Shown here in pieces: positions 15,389-24,134 of a DNA stretch of 64,000 bases; the stretch's first letter is position 1; every line of letters begins with the position of its first letter. The stretch is from DATFRY01 sp035489015. Its GTDB lineage: Bacteria > Myxococcota_A > Polyangia > Haliangiales > Haliangiaceae. The translations under genes and the position numbers were made by a program. The stretch spans positions 1 to 64,000 of the forward strand of contig DATHKR010000099.1 in the NCBI GenBank assembly GCA_035489015.1, written 5' to 3'. The notes under the pieces were generated by a model. That model worked only from the letters and a program-made list of their open reading frames with translations, ran no database searches and had not been told where the DNA came from.

Positions 15389-16690
15389 ATGCGTGGTCCG
15401 AGCGCGGGTCGAGCCGTTCACCATCGAGGTGCGCCGCGGAAGGCGCTCTGGCTCGCGTCGGCGCTCATGTCGTGCGCCGCGCCGCCGGGCACGCCTGCGG
15501 GGCCGAGTCCGTGCCGGAACGCCGCCTTCGCGCGCGTGTCGTCGCCGTCGGCCGCGGCCGAGCTGGCCGGGTTCGAGCGCTTCCTGCGCGACTACCGGGC
15601 GGCCTCGGCCGAGAAGCGCCCGGACATCGCCAGCCGGTTCATTGCGGAGCAGGGCGCCGGGCGAGGCTTCCCGATCGTCGCGGCCGACGGGACCGCGGTC
15701 TTCTTCTTTCGCGGCACCGGCGCCGAGCGCGAGGTCCGGCTGGTCGGCGACTTCAGGACGCGCGGCTTCCACGACATTGCCTGGGACCCGGCCGGTGAGC
15801 CGATGGAGCGCGAGGGCGGGTTCTTCTTCGCGCGGCTCCGCTTCGAGGCGGACGCCCGCTTCGACTACCAGTTCGTCGTCGACGGCCAGCCTCGGCCCGA
15901 CCCGCTCAACCCGCGGTCGATCCCGAGCGGCGCGGCGCTGTCTCTCGACGCATCCCAGGCCGTGATGCCCGGCTATCCGGTGCCGGACCCGGCGTCGAAC
16001 GACCCCCGGGGCAGCCTGCGCGTGATCGACGAACCGTGGGCGAAGCCACGGGTCACTGTCTATCTGCCACCCGGCTACGATCCGGCCGGCAGCTATCCGA
16101 CCATCTACACCGCCGACGGAAGCGCGTGGCTCGACACCATCGGACTACCGGCGCTCCTCGACCATCTGATCGCGACGCGACGCATCGCACCCGCCATCGC
16201 GGTCATGATCGACGCCGCCGAGGACCGCAGCGCCTGGTACTCCTACAACCCCGCCTACCTCGACTATCTCGAGCGCGTCGTCGACCACGTCGATCGCCAC
16301 CACGCGGCCCGGCGGGACCCATCCGCCCGCGTCCACATCGGCACGTCCGCCGGCGGCCGCGCCGCGCTGTTCGCCGCCCTCGAGCGCCCGGCCCTGTTCG
16401 GCCGGGTCGCGCTCCTCTCCCCCTCACTCGGCAACGCGGTCTACTACCACGCGCCCTACCTCGCCGGCGAGAAGAGCCCGCCGCGCACCCTGCGCATCTG
16501 GCTCAGCGCCGGCACCCACGAGGGATCGATCTGCGAGGACGCGCGGACGATCGAGCGAACCTATCGCAGGTCCGGGATCGCGATCCGCACGCTCTACACC
16601 CATGAGGGTCACAGCTTCGGGACCTGGCGCCGCGCCGTGGTCGATGCCCTGCCGTTCCTGCTGCCGGCCGGCGATCGATCGCATCGGTGA
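15389..16690 (+). CDS. Enterochelin-esterase-like alpha/beta hydrolase, probable lipoprotein
   Basis: This 433-residue protein carries a putative lipobox (ALMSC near residue 31). An N-terminal immunoglobulin-like domain follows (VRLVGDFRTRGFHDIAWD and FDYQFVVDGQPRPDPLNP), as in Fes/IroD-type esterases and CBM48-like modules. The esterase domain has nucleophile elbow GTSAGG (Ser about 330), a downstream Asp region and catalytic His in EGHSFGTWR. Such enzymes cut siderophore trilactones or other surface esters; many bacterial members have no link to siderophores. Microcin loci often carry IroD/MceD esterases, but this gene is on the other strand, 3.6 kb from the bacteriocin operon, so a link is only suggestive. 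An in-frame ATG at 15341 is less likely because it lies in the hairpin loop and precedes a poor signal. Confidence 0.85.
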   Translation: MRGPSAGRAVHHRGAPRKALWLASALMSCAAPPGTPAGPSPCRNAAFARVSSPSAAAELAGFERFLRDYRAASAEKRPDIASRFIAEQGAGRGFPIVAADGTAVFFFRGTGAEREVRLVGDFRTRGFHDIAWDPAGEPMEREGGFFFARLRFEADARFDYQFVVDGQPRPDPLNPRSIPSGAALSLDASQAVMPGYPVPDPASNDPRGSLRVIDEPWAKPRVTVYLPPGYDPAGSYPTIYTADGSAWLDTIGLPALLDHLIATRRIAPAIAVMIDAAEDRSAWYSYNPAYLDYLERVVDHVDRHHAARRDPSARVHIGTSAGGRAALFAALERPALFGRVALLSPSLGNAVYYHAPYLAGEKSPPRTLRIWLSAGTHEGSICEDARTIERTYRRSGIAIRTLYTHEGHSFGTWRRAVVDALPFLLPAGDRSHR

Positions 16691-16710
16691 GTCCGAGCCT
16701 GGCCCGCGCC

Positions 16711-18057
16711 TCACGGGGCGTAGGGTATGAGCTCGAGGCCGTATCCGCTGGCGACGACCGCGTTGATCGACTTGTCCGGTATCACCACCACGATGCCGGA
16801 CAGGAGCTCCGGGGCGTCGATGATGCGGACCGCGGTCGCCGAATCCTTCCAGAAGTAGAGGTGGCCGAGCGAATCGAGCGCGATCGACATCACCTGGTCG
16901 TCGGGAACGGTGAGCGTGGCCTGGCTCGCGACCTGGAGATCGAGCGCGCCGGTGAGCGTCGAAGCACTGTCGAGCACGAACACGTTCACGTTGCTGCTCG
17001 CGTTGCGCATGCCGAGGTAGAGCCGATCGCGGCATCCATCGATCGCGATGCCGTAGGCGACCTCGGCCGGGCTGGTCCACGTCATCGTGCGCGACACGGT
17101 CGACGCCGAGGTCAGCTGTCGCGCGCCGTCGAGCTCGTAGAGCGCGCTGGTCCCCGCCGAGACGTAGAGCCGGTCGGCCTCGCGATCGAGGCTGATCGCC
17201 CCCGGTGAGTCGAGCGCGATCGCGGCGGTCGGGGTGACCGTGCCGGTGAGCGTGCTGGCGCTGTCGAAGATGTACAGCTGGCCCGAGCTGCCGGACACGT
17301 ACAGGCGATCGGCTTCCTCATCGACCTCGACCCCGATGAGATCGGTCTCGCCCTCGATCGCGATCTGCCGCGCCGGCGCCACATCGCCGGCGATCGTGGA
17401 GGCGTTCTCGAAGACGAGGATCGACGGGGACGGCGTCACCACCAGGGCGGGCACGTAGATCAGGTCCCTGGTGCGGTCGGACGCGAGGCTGTCGACGTCC
17501 GAGCCGCCGAGGCCGGTGCTCGCGCCGGTGACGATGCGGGGCACGGCGGTGGCCCCGCTGGCCAGGGCGAGGACATCATCGGTGATGCGGACGCCCGCGG
17601 GACTTCCCCAGTTGTGCGAGGCGAGCCGGAAGATCGGCACCACGCAGGTCACGGTGACGCCGCTGGCGTCCGCCCCCGAGATCGTCCCGGTGGCGTCGGC
17701 CACCGCGCACACCCGGTGCGGGCAGGTCGGCTCTGCCGCCATGGTGACCTCGTAGGTCGCCCCGTCGGCCAGGTTGCTCGGGAAGCTGAACGCGCCGTCG
17801 GCGGTGATCTCGACGTCGGTGCTGCCGTTGAGCCGGAGCACCATCCCCGCGCCTGCGAACCCGGCCACCGTGCCGCTCACCGCGTACGTGGGAGCCGAGG
17901 CATCGGCGGCCGCGGCGTCCGCCCCGCCAGCGTCCGGGTCGCCAGGTCCATCGTCTCCCGCGTCGGGAGCACCGTCGTCGTCGCCGGAGTCATTGACGCC
18001 GCCGCATCCAAACACCACGGCCGCGCAGAGAACCAATCTTAGTCGATAGAGTTTCAT
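16711..18057 (-). CDS. Beta-propeller-like lipoprotein with Asp/Ala-rich linker
   Basis: The product has 448 residues. The lipobox VFGC is followed by an Asp/Gly/Ala-rich spacer of about 45 residues typical of myxobacterial surface lipoproteins. A small beta domain (YAVSGTVAGFAGAGMVLRLNG) follows, then six or more repeats of about 45 residues with the pattern D-x-E-A-D-R-L-Y-V-S-x-x-x-x-L-Y-x-F-D-x-A, which suggest an NHL/YVTN-like beta propeller. GGAGG eight bases before ATG 18057 fixes the start. It is convergent with the esterase (20-bp gap). Ligand and role unknown; these proteins usually bind other surface molecules. Confidence 0.83.
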   Translation of the reverse strand: MKLYRLRLVLCAAVVFGCGGVNDSGDDDGAPDAGDDGPGDPDAGGADAAAADASAPTYAVSGTVAGFAGAGMVLRLNGSTDVEITADGAFSFPSNLADGATYEVTMAAEPTCPHRVCAVADATGTISGADASGVTVTCVVPIFRLASHNWGSPAGVRITDDVLALASGATAVPRIVTGASTGLGGSDVDSLASDRTRDLIYVPALVVTPSPSILVFENASTIAGDVAPARQIAIEGETDLIGVEVDEEADRLYVSGSSGQLYIFDSASTLTGTVTPTAAIALDSPGAISLDREADRLYVSAGTSALYELDGARQLTSASTVSRTMTWTSPAEVAYGIAIDGCRDRLYLGMRNASSNVNVFVLDSASTLTGALDLQVASQATLTVPDDQVMSIALDSLGHLYFWKDSATAVRIIDAPELLSGIVVVIPDKSINAVVASGYGLELIPYAP

Positions 18058-18196
18058 CGGGACTTCCTCCACTGGGTGTCAGCCCCTCTGAAGTCGACCC
18101 GCCCGCGCAGAACTTGAGCTGCGCCCTTCACCGAACGCCGGAGTAGCCGGAGCCAGCGGGAGCCTCCGGCGCGGGCCGGATCTCTCGAGGGGGAAC

Positions 18197-18228
18197 GGCC
18201 AGCGGGACCCCATTGGGTCTCGCTGGCC
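18197..18228 (-). terminator. Hairpin terminator candidate after the ADYC-domain gene
   Basis: GGCCAGCGGGACCC pairs with GGGTCTCGCTGGCC (14 pairs, one G-T) around CATT. It lies 31 bases after the stop at 18259 on the minus strand. No T-tract follows, but stem length and position make it a likely terminator. Confidence 0.6.
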
Positions 18229-18258
18229 ATTCAGCAGCGCGGTCGGGCCCTCGGCGGG

Positions 18259-19221
18259 CTAGCCGTTGTACTCGTCAATCAGCAGCGCGCCGTGGTCGAA
18301 CGAACCGCAGGAGTGGTTGTTTCTCAGCTGGACGAAGCAGCTCGGCTCACCGGGCTGGAGGACGCGCGCCGAGTCGACGCACTTGGCGCCGGACGACACC
18401 CACTCGGCATCGGTGTGCCAGCTGGTCGCGTCGGCCTGGATGCCCTTGCTGTCGTAGACGTTGATCAGGGTTCCGTTCACGGTCCACGACTTGCCGTTGC
18501 CGCAGTAGTCGGCCCGGAGCATGCGCGTGCAAGCCTGGTGATGATTGCGGAGCAGCGTGCTGCCCACGGTCTTCCAGGGCTTGTAGCCGAGCTCCACGCA
18601 CTTGGCCAGCGCGGTGCCGCGGCAGCCGAACGTGAAGGCGGTGGCGCTCGTGGTCCACGCGCCGCCGCCGGCCACGCCCGACGCGTTGCTCCAGGTGCCG
18701 GCGAGCGGGAGGGCGAGGATCGGTACGCCGCCGCTGAGCCCGCACAGCGTCGACCAGCTGCCGCCAGCCAGCGCGTAGCTCACGCCGTAAGCCCAGACGT
18801 CGGTGTTGGGCGCCGGCAGAGTCACGGCCGAGTCGACCCGAAGGAGCAGCGTGCTGCCGTTCGAGAGCGTGCCGTTCAGCTGGGTGCCGACCAGGCCGGC
18901 GCCGGAGATCGGCAGACCCGACCTCGTGCCGCCCAGCAGAGTGCCATTGAGGCTCATGCCGTTGAGGCTCATGCCATTGAGGCTCATGCCGTTGAGGCTC
19001 ATGCCATTGAGGCTCATGCCATTGAGGCTCATGCCGTTGAGGCTCATGCCGTTGAGGCTCATGCCGTTGAGGCTCATGCCGTTGGTGCTGAGCGACGCCT
19101 GCGACGTCTCCCCGACCATCTCATCGTCCTCGTCGAGGAAGTCGTCGCTCGTATCCACCAGACACGCGGGTGCGACGGTGAGCAGCAGGACGAGCAGGGA
19201 CCGGAGTTTCACTTTGAACAC
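18259..19221 (-). CDS. ADYC-domain lipoprotein with NGMSL pentapeptide repeats
   Basis: This roughly 320-residue surface lipoprotein has signal KLRSLLVLLLTVAPAC (lipobox APAC) and an acidic stretch. Nine near-perfect pentapeptide repeats of N-G-M-S-L (residues about 47-92) form a short beta-solenoid-like stalk and degrade into NGTLLGG and NGTLSNG. The Cys-rich C-terminal region contains RADYCGNG, the hallmark of the ADYC domain, with cysteines spaced for disulphides. ADYC proteins with such stalks are characteristic of Myxococcota; their role is not known. The start is uncertain: GTG 19221 or GTG 19212, with AAGAAGG lying 3 or 12 bases upstream respectively. It has no operon partner. Confidence 0.85.
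   Translation of the reverse strand: MFKVKLRSLLVLLLTVAPACLVDTSDDFLDEDDEMVGETSQASLSTNGMSLNGMSLNGMSLNGMSLNGMSLNGMSLNGMSLNGMSLNGMSLNGTLLGGTRSGLPISGAGLVGTQLNGTLSNGSTLLLRVDSAVTLPAPNTDVWAYGVSYALAGGSWSTLCGLSGGVPILALPLAGTWSNASGVAGGGAWTTSATAFTFGCRGTALAKCVELGYKPWKTVGSTLLRNHHQACTRMLRADYCGNGKSWTVNGTLINVYDSKGIQADATSWHTDAEWVSSGAKCVDSARVLQPGEPSCFVQLRNNHSCGSFDHGALLIDEYNG
18946..19080 (-). repeat. Nine tandem 15-bp units encoding NGMSL
   Basis: The unit GTTGAGGCTCATGCC (plus strand) repeats nine times without spacers. Only the first base varies (A or G), always at a synonymous Asn position. The near-identity suggests recent slippage or conversion, so copy number is probably variable between strains. It encodes the stalk of the ADYC lipoprotein. 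Confidence 0.95.
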
Positions 19222-19462
19222 AGCCCTTCTTGGTTGCGCGCTCCCCTGTGGTTCGGCGACGCCGTCGAGCACACACGCCGGCAGATGAACCTGACGGGGG
19301 GACCCAACCAATGGATCGGCTGCTTACTATTTTTCTTGAGGATGAAGAGGCGAAGATCAGCCGCCTGTGTCGTCGCTCCGGCCGTCTGTGCGCGCGGGTG
19401 GGCGGCGGTCGCGGCAGGTTGATCGCGTGAGCGAGAGACCACCCGTCGCATGGAGATTCGAT

Positions 19463-20236
19463 ATGAGGCGTAGAGATTTCGTCCAGCTCGCGGCCGCCAC
19501 GGCCGCCACCGGTGTCGCGGGCGCGTGTGCATCGGGCGCGGGCCCCCGCCGCCGTGCCACCAGCGCGGCCCCGGCGCGGCCGATGGACGCCGCGGCGTTT
19601 CGCGCGGCGAGGCGTCTTGCCGGGACCTCGTCTGGCAAGATCGCGTATGTCGAGCGTGGGTCGGGCGATGCGGCGCTGTTTCTGCATGGCCTTCCGCTCA
19701 ACGCCTTCCAGTGGCGCGGCGCGATCGACCGGCTGTCCGCGCACCGGCGATGCGTCGCACCCGATCTCATGGGCATGGGGTACTCGGAGATCCCCGCGCA
19801 CCAACCGGACAGCCCGCCGGCCAAGGTCTTGCCGATCATCGAGCTGGCCCGCGCCGGAACCCTCGCGGACACGATCGCCGGGTGGCTCGCCGACAGGCCG
19901 CTGGCCCGCTCGCAGTTCGGCGCGAGCGTCTACGTCGATCCTGGCCACCCTGCCGACGAGACGATCGAGTACTACTTCGCGCCGCTGGTGAGCTCGCCGC
20001 TGCGCCGGGCACGGTTTCACGCCTACCACGTCGCGCTGCAGCCCAACCCGCTCGCGGGCATCGAGGCGGCGCTCAGGAGATCGACGGCGGACGCCGACTA
20101 CCTCGACCGGACGTTCCCGAGCTCCCTCGGCGTCCGCCGCGTGCCCCGGGCGAAGCTGTTCTTCCAGGAGGAGCACCCGGAGATCATCGCCGAGGAGGCC
20201 GAGCGGCTGGCGGGGATGACGCAGAACAAGCCGTGA
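19463..20236 (+). pseudogene. Tat-exported haloalkane-dehalogenase-like alpha/beta hydrolase missing its catalytic core
   Basis: This open frame of 257 codons starts with a Tat-type signal (MRRRDFVQLAAATAATGVAGAC, possibly a lipoprotein). It continues as an alpha/beta hydrolase: LFLHGLPLNAFQWRGAIDRL, then CVAPDLMGMGYSEIP. The usual nucleophile elbow (GNDxGG or GxSxG, about 45 residues on) is absent: the chain jumps from AHQP to KVLPIIELARAG. Later RRSTADADYLDRTFP lacks the VRIVWGxxD stretch that carries the acid residue in this family. The end (FFQEEHPEIIAEEAERL) keeps the region of the catalytic His. Both losses are in frame, so a shortened protein may be made, but it cannot be a normal hydrolase. 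I call it a decayed gene; an unusual binding protein is the alternative. Confidence 0.6.
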
Positions 20237-20643
20237 GTCTGAAGCCCGCGCCGCTCGCGGCTGTCCAGGCGGCAGGAGACGTGGACCGGATCGCCGAGGT
20301 GAAAGTCGAGAGCGTGACGATCCTGCAGCGGCGACTCGACCGGTCCAGACGGGACCGGCACGTCGAGGATGTCGAGGAGCGGCGGACCGTTTCTGCCGCC
20401 GCCGGGAGGCGCGGGGGCCGGATGGCCAGGGTCGGGCGGCGAGCTGTCGCTCATCCTCTACTCTTCGATCGATCTGACGCGGTGCAACCCAGGGACTCGA
20501 AAATCCTCTGGCTGGTCCGGGTGGAGTCTCTGCGCGACCCGCCCAGCTGCGGGTAGATCCCCATCCGCGCCGAATGGAGTCGAGCGCGCGGACGGGCGCG
20601 CTTGACCCCCCGCGCGGCGCGCCGCACGATCACGCGGCCGCGC
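20237..20643. other. 407-bp stretch without a supported gene
   Basis: Short open frames exist on both strands (for example minus 20098-20454) but lack family similarity and a good ribosome binding site, and they run into neighbouring genes. I see no clear promoter, tRNA or hairpin. It may be eroded sequence next to the decayed hydrolase. The helicase frame itself opens at TTG 20602. Confidence 0.4.
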
Positions 20644-22701
20644 ATGAGGTCGCCAGACGCGGAGCTGCTCGATCGGTTCGTGTCCGCGTTCAAGCGCGGG
20701 ATCAGCTCCGAGATCGCCGCGCTCTCCACTCTGTCGACCGCGTTCGAGCTGGCGCTGTCGACCGGCGAAGACCTGGGTTCGTCGCGCTACGGCTTCGACC
20801 TCCCCGAGACCAGCGACAAGGTCTCCGCGGGCGGCGACTGCATGCTGCGGACCGCGCGCGGGGAGCAGGTGGTCACGATCGAGCGACTGGAGGGTCGTCG
20901 CATCACGCTCACGTCCCATCAGGCCATCGACCTCGGCGCGACGCCCATCCACCTCGTCGTTTCACCCCGGTTCCTCTACGAGCGGCTCATGGAGGCCCTC
21001 GATCGCATCGACGTCGACGGTCACGAGGTGCGGCTCGCGCTGACGCTGTTCGGGAAGCGGCCGGAGGCCCGCGCCGCGTCGGTGCTGCGCGGAGACCACG
21101 GCGCTCTCAACCCGGGTCAGCGCGCGGCGGTGCAGCTGTGCAGCGACAGCAACCTGGCCTTCATCTGGGGACCACCCGGGACCGGAAAGACCGAGACGCT
21201 GACGCACGTGATCGAGGAGCTGCGCGCGCGAGAGAAGCGCATCCTGCTGGCCTCCACCACCAACGCCGCCATCGATCAGGTGCTCGCAAAGCTGGCGTCG
21301 CGGCCCTGGTTCGCGGGCGCGATCGAGGCGGGCGAGGTGGTCCGCCTGGGTCGCAGCGAGGAAGAGACCTTCGGGGCCGAGCTCACCGACGTCACGGGCC
21401 GTCTGGAGGCGACCCGACGGCGATCGATCGAATGGCTTCGCGCCCGGAGCCAGGACGCCGAGCGGCAGCTGCGCGACGGTGACTCGTTGCTGGCCGCGAT
21501 CGCGAGCGCGTGCGTGGCCCAGCAGTCGCTCTTCGCGGAGCCGCCGGCCCGGCTGAGCTCGGCCGCGCTCTCGAGCCTGTTTCCGCCGGCCGTCGCGAAC
21601 GCCGTGGCGCGGATGCCGCCGCAGGAGCAGCGAGCGGCCGTCGAGCTGCGAATCGCTCGATTGACGAGGCTCCGGGCGCTGGTCAAGCAGCGCATCGCCC
21701 GCCACATGGAGGCGCTTCGCGACAGCGAGGGGCGCGTCCTGGCCGGCGCCCGCCTGGTGATCGGCACGCTGGCGAGCTCCTACCTGTCGCCCGGGATGAA
21801 GAACCTGAGATTCGATGTCCTCATCGCCGAGGAGGCCGCGATGGCGCCACTGCCCGCGCTCTTCCACGCGGCGTGTCTCTGCCGGGAGAAGGCGATCATG
21901 GTCGGCGATCCGCGTCAGTTGCCGACGATCGTCCACTCCAGGGAGGTGCTGGTCCAGCGAGCCATCGGGCGCAGCATCTTCGACGTGACGATTCCGGACC
22001 CTGCTCGCTCGGAGGTCGTGGCGATGCTCGAGGTCCAGTATCGAATGCACCCGGTGATCGGCGCGCTCGTGGGGCGGCTCTTCTACGGCGGGCGACTGCG
22101 CCACGGCGCTGATGCCGCGAGGAGTGAAGCGATCGCGTCTCGTGCGCCTCATCGGGGCAGGCCGCTCATCGTGGTCGACACCGCCGCGCGTACGATGTGC
22201 GAGCGCTCGGCGAAGGGCGCGTCTCGGGTGAACCGGGCCTCGGCCGAGGTCACGGTCGAGCTCGCGTTCGAGGCGGTGGCCGAGAGCGCCGGGTCCATCG
22301 CCGTGATCACCCCGTACGCGGCTCAGGCCCACGACATTCGCCGGCGCCTGGCCGCCCGGAGGATCGCAGGCTCGGTCGAGTGCAGCACGATCCACCGGTT
22401 CCAGGGACGAGAGTGCGACGTGGTGATCATCGACCTGGTCGATTCGGCCCCGATGCGGCCCGGGCTCCTCCTCGCCGGGGACAGGGTGACCTCGGAGGCC
22501 CGCAACCTCCTCAACGTGAGCGTCTCCCGCGCACGCGGCAAGCTGATCATCGTCGCCGACCTCGAGTACTTCGAAGAGAGCGCGCCTCTGGCGATCGTCA
22601 CGACCCTCCTGCGGGAAAGCGTCCGCGACGGGCTCCGTGTCCGCTGGGAAGGTCCGGAGTCCTCAGATTCCATGACGAGGTGGCTCGGGGTCGTCGACTA
22701 A
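20644..22701 (+). CDS. UPF1/DNA2-like superfamily 1 helicase
   Basis: This 685-residue protein has all main SF1B landmarks. The Q region is ALNPGQRAAVQ, Walker A GPPGTGKTET (about residue 178), Ia LLASTTNAAIDQVL, motif II FDVLIAEEAAM, III VGDPRQLPTI, IV QYRMHPVI, V TIHRFQGRECDVVI and VI NVSVSRARGKLII. Motif II reads EEAA where this family has DEAA, replacing the Mg-binding Asp by Glu, which may weaken ATP hydrolysis. The N-terminal 150 residues are not recognised. It stands alone with no nuclease or methylase neighbour, so a defence or repair role is unresolved. ATG 20644 is chosen; no clear ribosome binding site is visible and an in-frame TTG lies 42 bases upstream. Confidence 0.88.
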   Translation: MRSPDAELLDRFVSAFKRGISSEIAALSTLSTAFELALSTGEDLGSSRYGFDLPETSDKVSAGGDCMLRTARGEQVVTIERLEGRRITLTSHQAIDLGATPIHLVVSPRFLYERLMEALDRIDVDGHEVRLALTLFGKRPEARAASVLRGDHGALNPGQRAAVQLCSDSNLAFIWGPPGTGKTETLTHVIEELRAREKRILLASTTNAAIDQVLAKLASRPWFAGAIEAGEVVRLGRSEEETFGAELTDVTGRLEATRRRSIEWLRARSQDAERQLRDGDSLLAAIASACVAQQSLFAEPPARLSSAALSSLFPPAVANAVARMPPQEQRAAVELRIARLTRLRALVKQRIARHMEALRDSEGRVLAGARLVIGTLASSYLSPGMKNLRFDVLIAEEAAMAPLPALFHAACLCREKAIMVGDPRQLPTIVHSREVLVQRAIGRSIFDVTIPDPARSEVVAMLEVQYRMHPVIGALVGRLFYGGRLRHGADAARSEAIASRAPHRGRPLIVVDTAARTMCERSAKGASRVNRASAEVTVELAFEAVAESAGSIAVITPYAAQAHDIRRRLAARRIAGSVECSTIHRFQGRECDVVIIDLVDSAPMRPGLLLAGDRVTSEARNLLNVSVSRARGKLIIVADLEYFEESAPLAIVTTLLRESVRDGLRVRWEGPESSDSMTRWLGVVD

Positions 22702-22706
22702 CGGGC

Positions 22707-24134
22707 ATGATGAAACGGATCGTTCCCATCCTGGTGGCCACGGCCCTCGGTTGCTCCACCGAGGTCGACCTGCCGCTCGATCTCGATCGAGACACGCAGC
22801 CATCCCCCGAGGAGACGGCGGATTCACCCCCCGACGATCCGCCCCCACCCGACGCCCCACCTGCGCCGCCCGCCGTCGGCCAGCTGGCCTGGTCGCGGAC
22901 CGACTTCGAAGCCCCGGGGTACGTCCACGACATCGCGTGGGCGACCGACGGCGGGCTGCTGGCCACCGTTCCGATGATCCGCGTGGTGGACGGCGAGGAG
23001 GAGCAAGTGAGGCTGCTCACCCGCCACGCGCCCGACGGGACGCTCGACTGGGACGTTCACGGCAACAGCAACGACTACCTCGGTGTGCTCTCGGCGACGC
23101 CGGGAGGCGGCGCGGTGGTCGCGATCTCGCCCGAGGACTGGGTCGAGGGGCCGACCCGGCCGGCCGGGCTGGACTGGTACGACATCGACGGAAATCTGAC
23201 CCGGAGCTGGCGCCCCGCGGACCAGGACACCGACGACATGCTGCGCGAGATCGACGCCGTGCAGGCGTTCCCGGATGGTCGCGTCTTCTGGGCCGGCCAG
23301 ACCCTCAACGACGACCTCACGGTGCGGACGTCGGTGGCCGGCCTGCTCGACGCCGAGGGGCAGCTCGAGTGGCTGGTCACGGTGCCGATGCCGGTCGACG
23401 GTGACGTGGAGGGCCAGCCCGCCGCCGCGGCGCTGACCGCGGATGGCGACATCGTGTTGCTGGTGAGCTACCTGCCGCCCTCGGACGACTTCCCGTCCTG
23501 GTCGTCGTTCGTCGTCCGGTTCGCCCTCGACGGCAGCGAGACGTGGCGAAGCGTCTTCCTCGGCAGTGGCAACGGCAACGGGATCGCCGTGGCGCCGTCG
23601 GGCAACCTGGTCGTGGCAGGGAACTTCGAGGACTCGGTGACGATCGGGGACCTCGACCTGGAGGACGACTCCTCCGGCCACCATCACTTCGTCGCCGAGC
23701 TCGATCCCGCGGGCCAGGCGGTGGGGCTGAACAACGTCGCGGTGCCCGGATCGATCGACAGCGACGAGATCGGCGTCCTCGCCAACACCATGACCATGAT
23801 CGGATCGGACCTGGTCCTGGCCGGCATGTACTACACCTTCTCGTCCGACAGCCCTCAGCTGAGCGGCTACTACATCTCCAGCAACCGCCTCGACGGTGAC
23901 CTCGTCGCCGAGATGACCTTCCCGGTCGTCGTGTCCGAACAGCTGTTCGGCTTCGGCCCGATTGCCGCCGACGCCACGCCGGAGGGCCGGCTCGCGCTGG
24001 GCGGATCCTTCGCCGGCCTGGTGGACTTCGGCGATGGCGCGGTCGACTCGGGCCAGGACGACTTCGGGCCGATCACCCTGCCGTTCATCCTCGCCTTCGA
24101 TCCGCCGGACCCCGGCTGCAACGACGTCGATTGA
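22707..24134 (+). CDS. Surface lipoprotein with Asp/Pro-rich linker and propeller-like repeats
   Basis: The product has 475 residues. The signal MKRIVPILVATALGC is followed by an Asp/Pro-rich spacer (about 20-55). A long beta domain then follows with repeats such as GGLLATVPMIRVVDGEEEQVRL, GGGAVVAIS, DGRVFWAGQT and SGNLVVAGNFEDSVTIGDL. These fit beta-propeller or SBBP-like proteins of myxobacteria. It starts five bases after the helicase stop without a strong ribosome binding site, so it may be translationally coupled to it. Either of two adjacent ATGs may be used. Its stop directly abuts the stop of the convergent dehydrogenase gene. Function unknown. Confidence 0.8.
   Translation: MMKRIVPILVATALGCSTEVDLPLDLDRDTQPSPEETADSPPDDPPPPDAPPAPPAVGQLAWSRTDFEAPGYVHDIAWATDGGLLATVPMIRVVDGEEEQVRLLTRHAPDGTLDWDVHGNSNDYLGVLSATPGGGAVVAISPEDWVEGPTRPAGLDWYDIDGNLTRSWRPADQDTDDMLREIDAVQAFPDGRVFWAGQTLNDDLTVRTSVAGLLDAEGQLEWLVTVPMPVDGDVEGQPAAAALTADGDIVLLVSYLPPSDDFPSWSSFVVRFALDGSETWRSVFLGSGNGNGIAVAPSGNLVVAGNFEDSVTIGDLDLEDDSSGHHHFVAELDPAGQAVGLNNVAVPGSIDSDEIGVLANTMTMIGSDLVLAGMYYTFSSDSPQLSGYYISSNRLDGDLVAEMTFPVVVSEQLFGFGPIAADATPEGRLALGGSFAGLVDFGDGAVDSGQDDFGPITLPFILAFDPPDPGCNDVD

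Noticed and set aside
18946..19080. CRISPR-like array
   Set aside because: The 15-bp units are contiguous with no spacers and encode a pentapeptide repeat in frame.
20098..20454. Possible minus-strand gene (118 codons) in the gap before the helicase
   Set aside because: No recognisable family, no ribosome binding site, and it overlaps the end of the hydrolase frame.
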